NCBI GenBank assembly: GCA_019084025.1
Contig: JAHRBI010000003.1
Location: 124,001 to 188,000 of the forward strand
Source of the DNA: Burkholderiaceae bacterium DAT-1
Lineage (GTDB): Bacteria; Pseudomonadota; Gammaproteobacteria; Burkholderiales; Chitinimonadaceae
Direction: 5' to 3'
Length of the DNA: 64,000 nt
Below, in pieces: positions 18,441 through 25,681 of this stretch; the first letter of the stretch is position 1; each line of letters opens with the position of its first letter. The position numbers and the translations under genes were made by a program. The notes under the pieces were generated by a model. That model was not told the DNA's origin. It did not search any database and was given only the letters and a program-made list of their open reading frames with translations.

Positions 18441-18476
18441 TCACAAAAACAAACAGCCCTGCGCAAGCAGGGCTGT
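18441..18476 (-). terminator. Intrinsic terminator of the sulfate-binding protein gene
   Basis: A 10-bp stem ACAGCCCTGC (18453-18462) with GCAGGGCTGT (18467-18476) and a four-base loop. On the minus strand it is followed by TTTGTTTTTGTG (18441-18452). It lies 18 bases after the stop of the gene that ends at 18495. Confidence 0.85.
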
Positions 18477-18494
18477 CAGCTGACAATCAATGGG

Positions 18495-19493
18495 TTATTT
18501 CTTCACATAAATCTGATCAAACACGCCACCATCTTCGAAATGCGTTTTCTGGGCCTTGCGCCAGCTACCGAATACTTCATCCACCGTAAACAGCTTCACG
18601 GTCGGGAACTGTGTGGCATATTTCTTGAAGACAGCCGGATCTTGCGGGCGCAGATAATTCTGTGCAGCAATTTCCTGACCTTCCGGTGTCCACAGGAACT
18701 TCAGGTAATCCTCAGCTACCTTGCGGGTGCCCTTCTTGTCGACCACGCTGTCCACAATTGACACCGGCAGTTCGGCCTTGATCGACTGCGACGGGTACAC
18801 CACTTCGAACTGGCCACGACCAAATTCACGGGCGATCATTTCTGCTTCGTTTTCAAAGGTCAGCAGCACATCGCCCATCTGACGCTGGATAAAGGTTGTC
18901 GTAGCGGCACGGCCACCGGCGTCCAGTACTGGCACATTGCGGAACAATGCACCCACAAATTCGCGCGCCTTCTGCTCATTGCCACCGGCCTGTTTCAGGG
19001 CAAAACCCCACGCGGCCAGATAGCTGTAGCGGCCATTGCCCGATACCTTGGGATTGGGAATCACCACCTGCACACCCGGCTTGACCAGATCGCCCCAGTC
19101 CTTGATTTGCTTGGGATTCCCCTTGCGCACGATCAGCACCTGCAGGCTGGAAAACGGCTGGCTAGCATTCGGCAAGCGGGTCGCCCAGTTTTCCGGAATC
19201 AGCTTGGCCTTGTCGTACAGTACATCAATGTCCGGCGGCATATTCATGGTCACCACATCGGCCTGCAGTCCATCGATCACTGCGCGCGCCTGCTTGGTGC
19301 TACCACCATGTGACTGATTCACCGTCACATCCACGCCTTTGGCCTTTGCCGCCTTGATAAAGGCTGGATTCAAATCCTTGTAGAAATCGCGCATGACGTC
19401 ATACGAGGCATTCAGCAGCTCGGTTCCGGCAGAGGCAGTCAGCGAGGCACCGGCAAACAGGGTGGCCAGCAAAACGCGGATGGATGGTTTCAT
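18495..19493 (-). CDS. sbp: Periplasmic sulfate/thiosulfate-binding protein
   Basis: 332 residues from the ATG at 19493 (GGAG six bases upstream). Signal peptide to about residue 22 (SLTASA). The mature protein shows the sulfate-binding family hallmarks LLNASYDVMRDFYKDLNPAF, VNQSHGGSTKQARAVIDGLQADVVTMN and VIPNPKVSGNGRYSYLAAWGFAL. It would deliver sulfate or thiosulfate to a CysTWA permease, but no such permease genes are in the window. It has its own terminator, so it is a single-gene unit. Sbp and CysP cannot be told apart from sequence alone. Confidence 0.92.
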   Translation of the reverse strand: MKPSIRVLLATLFAGASLTASAGTELLNASYDVMRDFYKDLNPAFIKAAKAKGVDVTVNQSHGGSTKQARAVIDGLQADVVTMNMPPDIDVLYDKAKLIPENWATRLPNASQPFSSLQVLIVRKGNPKQIKDWGDLVKPGVQVVIPNPKVSGNGRYSYLAAWGFALKQAGGNEQKAREFVGALFRNVPVLDAGGRAATTTFIQRQMGDVLLTFENEAEMIAREFGRGQFEVVYPSQSIKAELPVSIVDSVVDKKGTRKVAEDYLKFLWTPEGQEIAAQNYLRPQDPAVFKKYATQFPTVKLFTVDEVFGSWRKAQKTHFEDGGVFDQIYVKK

Positions 19494-19577
19494 GAAACAC
19501 TCCGGCTCAGGATCATTTGAACAGCGCACAGCTTACAAGTGTCAGTTTATGCCGGAAAAGAATGCTTCGTTTGTGCT

Positions 19578-20423
19578 TTATGCATTTTCAGGACGAACGT
19601 CCCGCCCCAGCCATGCGCCGCCCAGAATCAGTCCAAGCGCAGACACGGTATAAATATTGAGCTTGCCGTTGGCAAACACCGCCAGCATCACCGTAGACAA
19701 CACAGGCGTCAGATAGGCTAGCGTGCCGATGGTGCGCGCGTCACCACGCTTCAATGCCGCATCCCAGCAATAAAACGCGATCCCCATCGGTCCCAGCCCT
19801 AGCAATAGCACCATCCCCCACTGACTGATTGTCAGTGAGAACGCTGGCTCGATCAGCGCATGAGTCATCAGCGCCAGCACGCCGGACATCAGGCAGAATC
19901 CCCCCACCGCTGCCGATGGAAACGCAGGCAGACGTCTGGTCAGCAGTGAATACAGCGCCCACAGCACGGCTGCAGCCATCGCCAGCCCGTAACCTGCACC
20001 ATACTGACCCGCAAAACCGAACTCGCCCTTCCCCAGCATCACCAGCGCACACCCCGCAAAGCCCGCTATCCCGCCTGCGATATGGCGCGCCTGCAGCCTC
20101 ACGCCGCTCAGCACAAGCGGCGACAGCAGCACAATCAGCAGTGGCCACAGGTAATTGATGAGCATCGCATCCAGCGGCGGCGCGCTGCGCAGTGCCAGAA
20201 ACAGGCACAGGTGATACCCGAAAATCCCGCCTGTCCCCACGGCAAATGTGCGCACCGGCACCCGCCACGCGCGCCAGCTTGGCAAGCAGGTCAGGCTGCC
20301 CACGCACAAGGTCAGCCCTAGCAGCAAAAAGGGCGGCACGCTGGCCAGATGCACGGTCAGCGCGGCCAGCGACCCCCATTGCAAGATGGCGGCGAGGGCG
20401 AGGAGGTTGGGGTGGCGGTTCAT
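19578..20423 (-). CDS. EamA/DMT-family transporter
   Basis: 281 residues from the ATG at 20423 (AGGA six bases upstream; the frame to 20471 is unsupported). Ten hydrophobic helices in two EamA repeats are visible, with the repeat junction near SAAVGGFCLMSGVLALM. The end of the second repeat reads LAYLTPVLSTVMLAVFANGKLN, the usual DMT feature. Members export amino acids or other metabolites; the substrate cannot be inferred. Only 84 bases separate it from the start of sbp downstream. Confidence 0.88.
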   Translation of the reverse strand: MNRHPNLLALAAILQWGSLAALTVHLASVPPFLLLGLTLCVGSLTCLPSWRAWRVPVRTFAVGTGGIFGYHLCLFLALRSAPPLDAMLINYLWPLLIVLLSPLVLSGVRLQARHIAGGIAGFAGCALVMLGKGEFGFAGQYGAGYGLAMAAAVLWALYSLLTRRLPAFPSAAVGGFCLMSGVLALMTHALIEPAFSLTISQWGMVLLLGLGPMGIAFYCWDAALKRGDARTIGTLAYLTPVLSTVMLAVFANGKLNIYTVSALGLILGGAWLGRDVRPENA

Positions 20424-20589
20424 ACGTATCCTGCAAACAAAATCAATGTTGTCAAAAGACCAGTATCGCAAGTCTACCGTGATGCCCTTATCTCTGCGTG
20501 TTGCAATGAAATGCTATAGTCGCGGCCGCATAAATACATCCACTCTCATCCTTTTCATTCAATTTCATTATTTATATTGCAGGATAAAT

Positions 20590-21306
20590 ATGGATCAAGC
20601 TATTTATCACGTGAGCTATGCCACTTTGGCATGTTTGATTGCACTATCATTCAACGCTATCGACAAACGAATATCATTGATCAGCGCATCATACTTCTCG
20701 TTATTTATCGGACTTGATGCAGTTATTACTAACCTGCCCAATATCATTCCTGCGTGTGTACTCTGGCATGGCGATTGGAATTGGAGTGGTAAGCTCTACA
20801 GCCTCATCTGGTCTATTCTTGCGCTTCGGGTATTCGGACTATCTGCAGTATCTGCAGGATTAACATTCAGGCAACGCAATATCCGAGCAAGCCTGATCAC
20901 ACTGGCGATCTCGGTGCCGTGGGGGCTCAGCCTTGGCTGGCTATTTAACCCGAGCAGGTCACTGGAAACATTGATATTTCAAGCTACCATGCCCGGTATT
21001 GCTGAAGAAATTGCACTAAGGGGTATTGCGCCAGCGTTGCTACTTGGGCTGTTTAGACAACATGATCCAAGCGATAAAATGCCATGGATCGCAATTCTTA
21101 TCAGTGCAATCATGTTCGGATGCTGGCATGCACTTGGGTATGCAAATGGATCATTCTCATTCGAGATCATGGCATTTGCATTTACCACGATTGGGAGCAT
21201 TCCATTGGGCTGGTTGCGATTCAAGAGCGGCAGTGTCCTTTTTCCCATTCTCGTTCACGGGACGGCCACTGTTGCCTTCCACCTCGCACCGATGCTGAAA
21301 AGTTAA
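20590..21306 (+). CDS. CPBP-family intramembrane metalloprotease
   Basis: 238 residues from the ATG at 20590 (AGGA five bases upstream); the open frame to 20248 overlaps the divergent EamA gene and is spurious. There are seven to eight membrane helices. Abi/CPBP motif 1 is EEIALRG with Glu139 and Glu140, motif 2 ends in GCWHALG with His180, and a later motif is LVHGTATVAFHLA. CPBP proteases cut proteins inside the membrane, and many sit in bacteriocin loci as immunity or maturation factors. This gene is AT-rich compared with its neighbours and precedes the lanthipeptide genes by 414 bases on the same strand, so an immunity or processing role is possible but unproven. Confidence 0.87.
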   Translation: MDQAIYHVSYATLACLIALSFNAIDKRISLISASYFSLFIGLDAVITNLPNIIPACVLWHGDWNWSGKLYSLIWSILALRVFGLSAVSAGLTFRQRNIRASLITLAISVPWGLSLGWLFNPSRSLETLIFQATMPGIAEEIALRGIAPALLLGLFRQHDPSDKMPWIAILISAIMFGCWHALGYANGSFSFEIMAFAFTTIGSIPLGWLRFKSGSVLFPILVHGTATVAFHLAPMLKS

Positions 21307-21720
21307 TTTAGATTTACCGCCCCATCATTCTCAGCCTCGCCACCGCTGAACCCGAGAGACGCGCAGCAACCAGCAACGTGTCTTTTGGGTAAAGTGCCTT
21401 GCCGCGCCAAATCGTCTCCTCTTAACCACACTTAAGTGGTACAAGCCCCGCACTGGTATTAGGGTTCACCCTCATACATCTTCATTCAAGCAATCTGCTA
21501 ATACAGCCATCCCTTGTTAGCACCGCGTTTCCCGCGCTTCCTGTCCTTGCCAAGCTGCAAAATCTAACAGGTTCTCTCATGAGGGCTGTCTCGCCATAGT
21601 GTGCGGGCATCCGCTGCATACACCGTATGCGCCGTGATGTGGTGGGTGACGTCGGTCATACAAGGTACCGAACTCAGTCACCTGCTCTCTACATTGAACT
21701 CACCAAAAGGAGATAACGAC
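21307..21720. other. 414-base spacer upstream of the lanthipeptide precursor genes
   Basis: No gene was found. The region should hold the promoter of the precursor gene, but no convincing -35/-10 pair stands out. It contains a palindrome CACTTAAGTG at 21429-21438 and a dyad at 21616-21630. AAAAGGAGATAACGAC just before 21721 is a very strong ribosome site. Confidence 0.5.
21616..21630. promoter_or_regulatory. Perfect dyad, candidate operator before the precursor gene
   Basis: GCATAC-ACC-GTATGC lies 90 bases before the first precursor start. It could bind a dimeric regulator, though none is encoded next to the cluster, and a short dyad like this can arise by chance. Confidence 0.25.
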
Positions 21721-21867
21721 ATGGATCGCCAAATCGACACCATGATTGAAGCCACCGACGCAAAGCCGGTTGAACTGAACGAAGACCAACTGGAAACCAC
21801 CGGCGGCCGTCCGTGCAGCTGGACCTGCGCCTGGACCTGCGGCTGGACTTCCCTGTCGCAAGAATAA
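21721..21867 (+). CDS. Class II lanthipeptide precursor 1, three Cys-x-Trp-Thr tetrads
   Basis: 48 residues from the ATG at 21721; the open frame back to 21601 is not needed, as AAAAGGAGATAACG sits just before this ATG. Leader 1-29 is acidic (ELNEDQLETTGG) and ends in the double glycine cut by C39 peptidases. The predicted core is RPCSWTCAWTCGWTSLSQE: Cys32, Cys36 and Cys40 each open a C-x-W-T tetrad. LanM would dehydrate Ser/Thr and add Cys thiols. Because each tetrad Thr except the last directly precedes the next Cys, closing all three Cys is easiest if each bonds to the Thr three residues later, i.e. Cys on the N-terminal side. That topology is inference. Its transcript ends at a terminator just downstream. 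Confidence 0.88.
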   Translation: MDRQIDTMIEATDAKPVELNEDQLETTGGRPCSWTCAWTCGWTSLSQE

Positions 21868-21877
21868 GGCACGGAAA

Positions 21878-21908
21878 ACGACCAGCATTTATGCTGGTCG
21901 TTTTTTTT
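21878..21908 (+). terminator. Intrinsic terminator between the two precursor genes
   Basis: ACGACCAGCAT (21878-21888) pairs perfectly with ATGCTGGTCGT (21891-21901), followed by eight T. It lies 10 bases after the first precursor stop. Read-through past it would supply the second precursor, lanM and lanT, so the first precursor should be made in large excess. Confidence 0.9.
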
Positions 21909-21942
21909 CGCCGCATTTTCATTGGAATAGCTGGGAACTGAC

Positions 21943-22098
21943 ATGAACCAAGATTCAAAACTCGATTCCATGCTCAGCACAACCGAAATCAAGCCAATCG
22001 AGCTGAATGAGGACGAGCTGGAATCCACAGGTGGTCTGCCGTGCTTGTGGTCTTGCTGGTGGACGTGCTGGTGGACAGGTGATGAGCAGCAGTTTTAA
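21943..22098 (+). CDS. Class II lanthipeptide precursor 2, Trp-rich Cys-x-Trp-Ser/Thr tetrads
   Basis: 51 residues. The leader (1-31) ends IELNEDELESTGG, nearly the same as in precursor 1. The predicted core is LPCLWSCWWTCWWTGDEQQF, with Cys34, Cys38 and Cys42 opening tetrads CLWS, CWWT and CWWT. Five of its 20 residues are Trp. The last two tetrads are encoded by a 12-base tandem repeat (22054-22077), a sign of recent duplication. Pro-Cys, the three Cys, the Trp at tetrad position 3 and the Ser/Thr at position 4 are shared with precursor 1, while position 2 varies. The ribosome site is weak (GGGAACTGAC), so expression is probably lower than for precursor 1. There are no other Ser/Thr in the core, so each Cys has exactly one partner. 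Confidence 0.87.
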   Translation: MNQDSKLDSMLSTTEIKPIELNEDELESTGGLPCLWSCWWTCWWTGDEQQF

Positions 22099-22176
22099 TT
22101 AACTGCCGCAGGCATCCTGGTACATGCGGGATGCCGCTCCCCCTCCAGACGCGTGCAGTCCGACTTGTAGCCGAAT

Positions 22177-25100
22177 ATGAACACACACACCTCTCGCCAT
22201 CCTTTCAGCCTGTTCGAAACTACTGAGCCTGTCCCGGCCTCCGAGACAAGCGCTCCGGCTGCCCAGTCGCATCCGTCAATCAACGAACTGGCGACATTAC
22301 TAGGCAATAGTGTGTATTCACTTGATTACACCACCAGCCTGAACAACCGCAGCCAGCATTTGGCCGCATACAACGAACGGATGCTGGCACAACTGGCCTG
22401 CGCCCAACCGAGCAAGTGGCTTGATCGCCTTGCCGGGGACGCATTACAGATGTGCGTCGCGAAGCTAATCGACCGCCTGGGTATGCCGGCTGTATCGACC
22501 CTCCGTGAACAATGCGTTCAGCAGGCGCGGCAAACACAGTTGATTGATCCTGATTATCTTGCATCATGCATGGCGGCTGCCTTGCTGCAAGCAGGTTGCA
22601 GTCAGCTGGGACATGTCCTTGCATTCGAGATCAATATCGCAGCCCAGTCTGGCTTGATCAGGACGGATAGCGAACAGCACCAGCTCGGCGACTACGCACA
22701 CCAGCTGCAGGATGCACGCTACATTGGCTACCTGATCAAAAAATATCCCGTCATGATGATGCGGCTAGCCACTCGCCTGCAAGCCATTGGCGAGTCGATG
22801 CTGCGCCTGATCCAGCGTGCGCACGCGGATCGCCACGAGCTGGCAGGCATGTTACAGGCTGACCCCGCAACACTGCAGATTAGCGCCCTTAAGCCCGGAG
22901 CAGGAGATCATCATAATGGTGGCGACACCGTTACCATCCTCGAGTGGCGTGCAGCAGGTGTGCCATGTGGCACGCTGGTTTACAAACCCAGAAGTCTGGA
23001 CTGCGAACAGGCATTTGCCGGACTGATTGACTGGCTCAACTCCAAACAGGGTGATTCGGAACTGAGACTGCTGGCCGCCCCCTGTCTCACCCGTCCAGCG
23101 TACGGCTGGATGGGTTTCATCAAGCCTACCCCCGTTCCAGATACCGATCCGCCAGAACGTTATTTCCGCCGTTACGGTGCGCTGATGGCGATCATGGACT
23201 GCTTATCTGCCACAGATATGCATTTTGAAAATGTCATTACTTCGGCGGGCTATCCGGTTGCGATTGATCTGGAAACCATCCTGCAGCCCTTGCATGTCGT
23301 TACCACGCAGGAACGTGCGACACCTGTTTCCATGCTCAATGTCGATGACATCGCAAACAGCATCTATTTCACGGCCATGGTCGATCCGGTGCAGTACCAT
23401 GCCTCCCGCGAGGGTTCTCCGCTGGCAGGCCCCGTGCAGCAACCCGCCAATGAGTGGCAACTGGTCTACGATCCCATCAAGCGAACCTTTGCTCTATCAC
23501 CCAAAGCAATCGTCACGTTGACTGCGCACTGCCCGATGCAGCATGAGGCTCGACTGCTTGCCTCAGCGCATGCGGATGCAATCGTAGATGGATTCAAACG
23601 CACTTACGCCCTGATCCTGGCCAATAAGCAGTCACTGATCACACAGGTATTACCGCGCCTGTTTGCGGACTGCACCATTCGCCTGCTGTTCAAGCCGACG
23701 GGAAGATACGGCAGCATTATTCAATCCAGTCACCGTCCCTATTGTCTGCAGTCTCTGGCGAATATGGACGAGTTTCTGTGCAAACTGATGCCGTCCAGAG
23801 CAGAAAAACGCGCTTTGCAAAGTGCATTCCAGCATGAGTACGAAGCCTGTCTGGGTGGCGATATTCCCTATTTTTACGCACGCGCACACCAGACCGACAT
23901 TCACGCCTGTACGGGGCCATTGACGGATATCCGTCTGACCCAATCAGGCCTGCAGCGCACGCTGGCGCGACTGCTCGGCTATACGCAAACGGATATCGAC
24001 ACTGCCGCACACTGCATTGCCTATGCCCTGCACGCCAGAGTAATTGACGCTCAAGCCCCTGCCAAATCATACACCTCGTCGCCATCGTCTGCTGACCCCA
24101 TGGCGATGGATGTCGATACCATTCTCGACGTACTGGATCGCCGCATCCTGTTCGACGGCGAAGATCTGCTCACAGTTGATCTGACCCTGGGCAAAGACAT
24201 GTCCACCGGATACCGTCGCCTAGATCATCATCTCTACCTAGGACTGCCAGGTGTATTGCTGGCCATGTCCGCAGGTGCGCACCGCCGACCAGGCTTGCGC
24301 GAAAAGACCGACTTGTTTGCTCGCCACTACTTCAACCAGCTCGATCCCGAGGCATTCGATAAAGTGGGTGCATGCGTCGGACTGGCAGGACCTGCCTATC
24401 TCGCACAACATCTGGCTCGAGCAACTCAGCAATCCTACTACCTGGATCTGGCCGCGCAATACGTCCATTACACCGCTCAGCGCGCATACATGGATCGCCA
24501 TTTTGATGTGTTCTCGGGTTCGGCGGGTGCCTTGCTGGTCGCCGCATCGCTGCATGCCATTTACCCGGATCAACAGGTCTATCGCGATCTGGTGCGACTG
24601 GCCGACAATCTGCTGACGCATGCTGACGCGCGAGGCAACACACTGAGCTGGAAGTCCAGCACCCCGTCAGCAGGCCCCACAACAGGGTATGCGCACGGGA
24701 TGGCGGGTATCGGGAGCGCCCTGATTCGAGCCTATCGTCAGACGGGCTCCGAGCGTTATCTGAATGCCGCACTCAGCATCCACCGCTTCATTCAGCAACA
24801 TCGCCTGCCGGACGGTCGCTGGGCCGAGGACGATTCACCCCGTCCAGCCCATATCGAGGCGTGGTGCCATGGTGCGCCGGGCATCGGCCTGTTTTATCTG
24901 GATCTGCTGGATATGACTCAGGACAAGTCCTATGTCGACGAACTGGCGCATGCAGTCGATATCATGATCAGCAGCCCTCCAGCAGACAATGACTCCCTGT
25001 GCCATGGCACGCTGGGCAATCTGGATCTACTGATCAGCTTGACGACTCGCACGCATCTGCCAAAGGCAGCAATCGAAGCCTGCCTGGCTGACCGCACACA

Positions 25101-25248
25101 GGTCATCAGGCAATCTCCCATTCGCTGTGGCAACAAACAGAATCACTACAGCTTTTCACTGTTTACCGGCATTTCCGGCATGGCCTATCAATTGATGCGC
25201 CTGGACAATCCCGATGCATTTCCATCGTTACTGACTTTTGATATCTGA
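22177..25248 (+). CDS. lanM: Class II lanthipeptide synthetase LanM
   Basis: 1023 residues, normal for LanM. The N-terminal DUF4135 dehydratase/kinase-like domain carries TLVYKPRSLD (about 266-276), TDMHFENV with Asp347, His349 and Asn352, and AIDLET with Asp364: ATP-dependent phosphorylation and elimination of Ser/Thr. The C-terminal LanC-like cyclase (from about residue 690) has GMAGIGSAL, EAWCHGAPG with Cys897 and LCHGTLGN with Cys942 and His943, the three zinc ligands that activate Cys thiols. It has the standard CHG rather than the CCG seen in the promiscuous ProcM-like group. It lies 78 bases after precursor 2 and six bases before the next gene. The first ATG is used; its ribosome site is poor, suggesting low expression. 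Confidence 0.96.
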   Translation: MNTHTSRHPFSLFETTEPVPASETSAPAAQSHPSINELATLLGNSVYSLDYTTSLNNRSQHLAAYNERMLAQLACAQPSKWLDRLAGDALQMCVAKLIDRLGMPAVSTLREQCVQQARQTQLIDPDYLASCMAAALLQAGCSQLGHVLAFEINIAAQSGLIRTDSEQHQLGDYAHQLQDARYIGYLIKKYPVMMMRLATRLQAIGESMLRLIQRAHADRHELAGMLQADPATLQISALKPGAGDHHNGGDTVTILEWRAAGVPCGTLVYKPRSLDCEQAFAGLIDWLNSKQGDSELRLLAAPCLTRPAYGWMGFIKPTPVPDTDPPERYFRRYGALMAIMDCLSATDMHFENVITSAGYPVAIDLETILQPLHVVTTQERATPVSMLNVDDIANSIYFTAMVDPVQYHASREGSPLAGPVQQPANEWQLVYDPIKRTFALSPKAIVTLTAHCPMQHEARLLASAHADAIVDGFKRTYALILANKQSLITQVLPRLFADCTIRLLFKPTGRYGSIIQSSHRPYCLQSLANMDEFLCKLMPSRAEKRALQSAFQHEYEACLGGDIPYFYARAHQTDIHACTGPLTDIRLTQSGLQRTLARLLGYTQTDIDTAAHCIAYALHARVIDAQAPAKSYTSSPSSADPMAMDVDTILDVLDRRILFDGEDLLTVDLTLGKDMSTGYRRLDHHLYLGLPGVLLAMSAGAHRRPGLREKTDLFARHYFNQLDPEAFDKVGACVGLAGPAYLAQHLARATQQSYYLDLAAQYVHYTAQRAYMDRHFDVFSGSAGALLVAASLHAIYPDQQVYRDLVRLADNLLTHADARGNTLSWKSSTPSAGPTTGYAHGMAGIGSALIRAYRQTGSERYLNAALSIHRFIQQHRLPDGRWAEDDSPRPAHIEAWCHGAPGIGLFYLDLLDMTQDKSYVDELAHAVDIMISSPPADNDSLCHGTLGNLDLLISLTTRTHLPKAAIEACLADRTQVIRQSPIRCGNKQNHYSFSLFTGISGMAYQLMRLDNPDAFPSLLTFDI

Positions 25249-25253
25249 CCACC

Positions 25254-25646
25254 ATGATCGAACAATACTACCGTCAGGAAGCCTTAACGTTTTACCGCAA
25301 TAACGGTGACTTCGAACTTACGGTCAAAGACATCCCCCGCCGACACGTGTGGATCGCTATCGTGACTGTGCTGAGCTGCATCATTGCCAGTGGGCTGATC
25401 GCGTGGCGAATGCTGCCCATTGCGCATCAGGCAAACATGCGCTGTGACTCCGGGCAATTAATGGAGCCACTCGCAGCCGTTCACCACGGCCCCGTTATCA
25501 TCAAGGTAAACGACCGTGTCATCCATACCCGTCTTACGGGAAGTGATCAGGACGGACAGCGCATCCAGCTGGAGAAGGAGCTGGTTCAACAATGCTCGGC
25601 ATCAGCCGTAAATGGCGCACTCGCATTGCGCGTGCTTGTGCCTTAA
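25254..25646 (+). CDS. Short single-pass membrane protein, HlyD-N-terminus-like, in the lanthipeptide operon
   Basis: 130 residues, starting six bases after the lanM stop. MIEQYYRQEALTFYRNN followed by a membrane helix at about 33-54 (IAIVTVLSCIIASGLIAW) resembles the start of HlyD-type adaptors of bacteriocin exporters, which often open with a RQEAL motif before their single helix. Here the long coiled coil and most of the lipoyl/barrel part are absent. Only about 75 periplasmic residues remain, with two Cys (MRCDSGQ, QQCSAS) that might pair. It could be a minimal adaptor for the LanT exporter, a leader chaperone or an immunity protein. The resemblance is limited to the N-terminus. Confidence 0.75.
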   Translation: MIEQYYRQEALTFYRNNGDFELTVKDIPRRHVWIAIVTVLSCIIASGLIAWRMLPIAHQANMRCDSGQLMEPLAAVHHGPVIIKVNDRVIHTRLTGSDQDGQRIQLEKELVQQCSASAVNGALALRVLVP

Positions 25647-25681
25647 GCATCCGTCCCGCAAAAAGAACAAGAAAGCCCCCC

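Noticed and set aside
20248-20589. N-terminal extension of the CPBP protease
   Set aside because: It is antisense to the EamA gene and the ATG at 20590 has its own ribosome site.
21429-21438. Palindrome CACTTAAGTG as an operator
   Set aside because: It is a single short copy almost 300 bases from the precursor start, without a second site or a nearby regulator.
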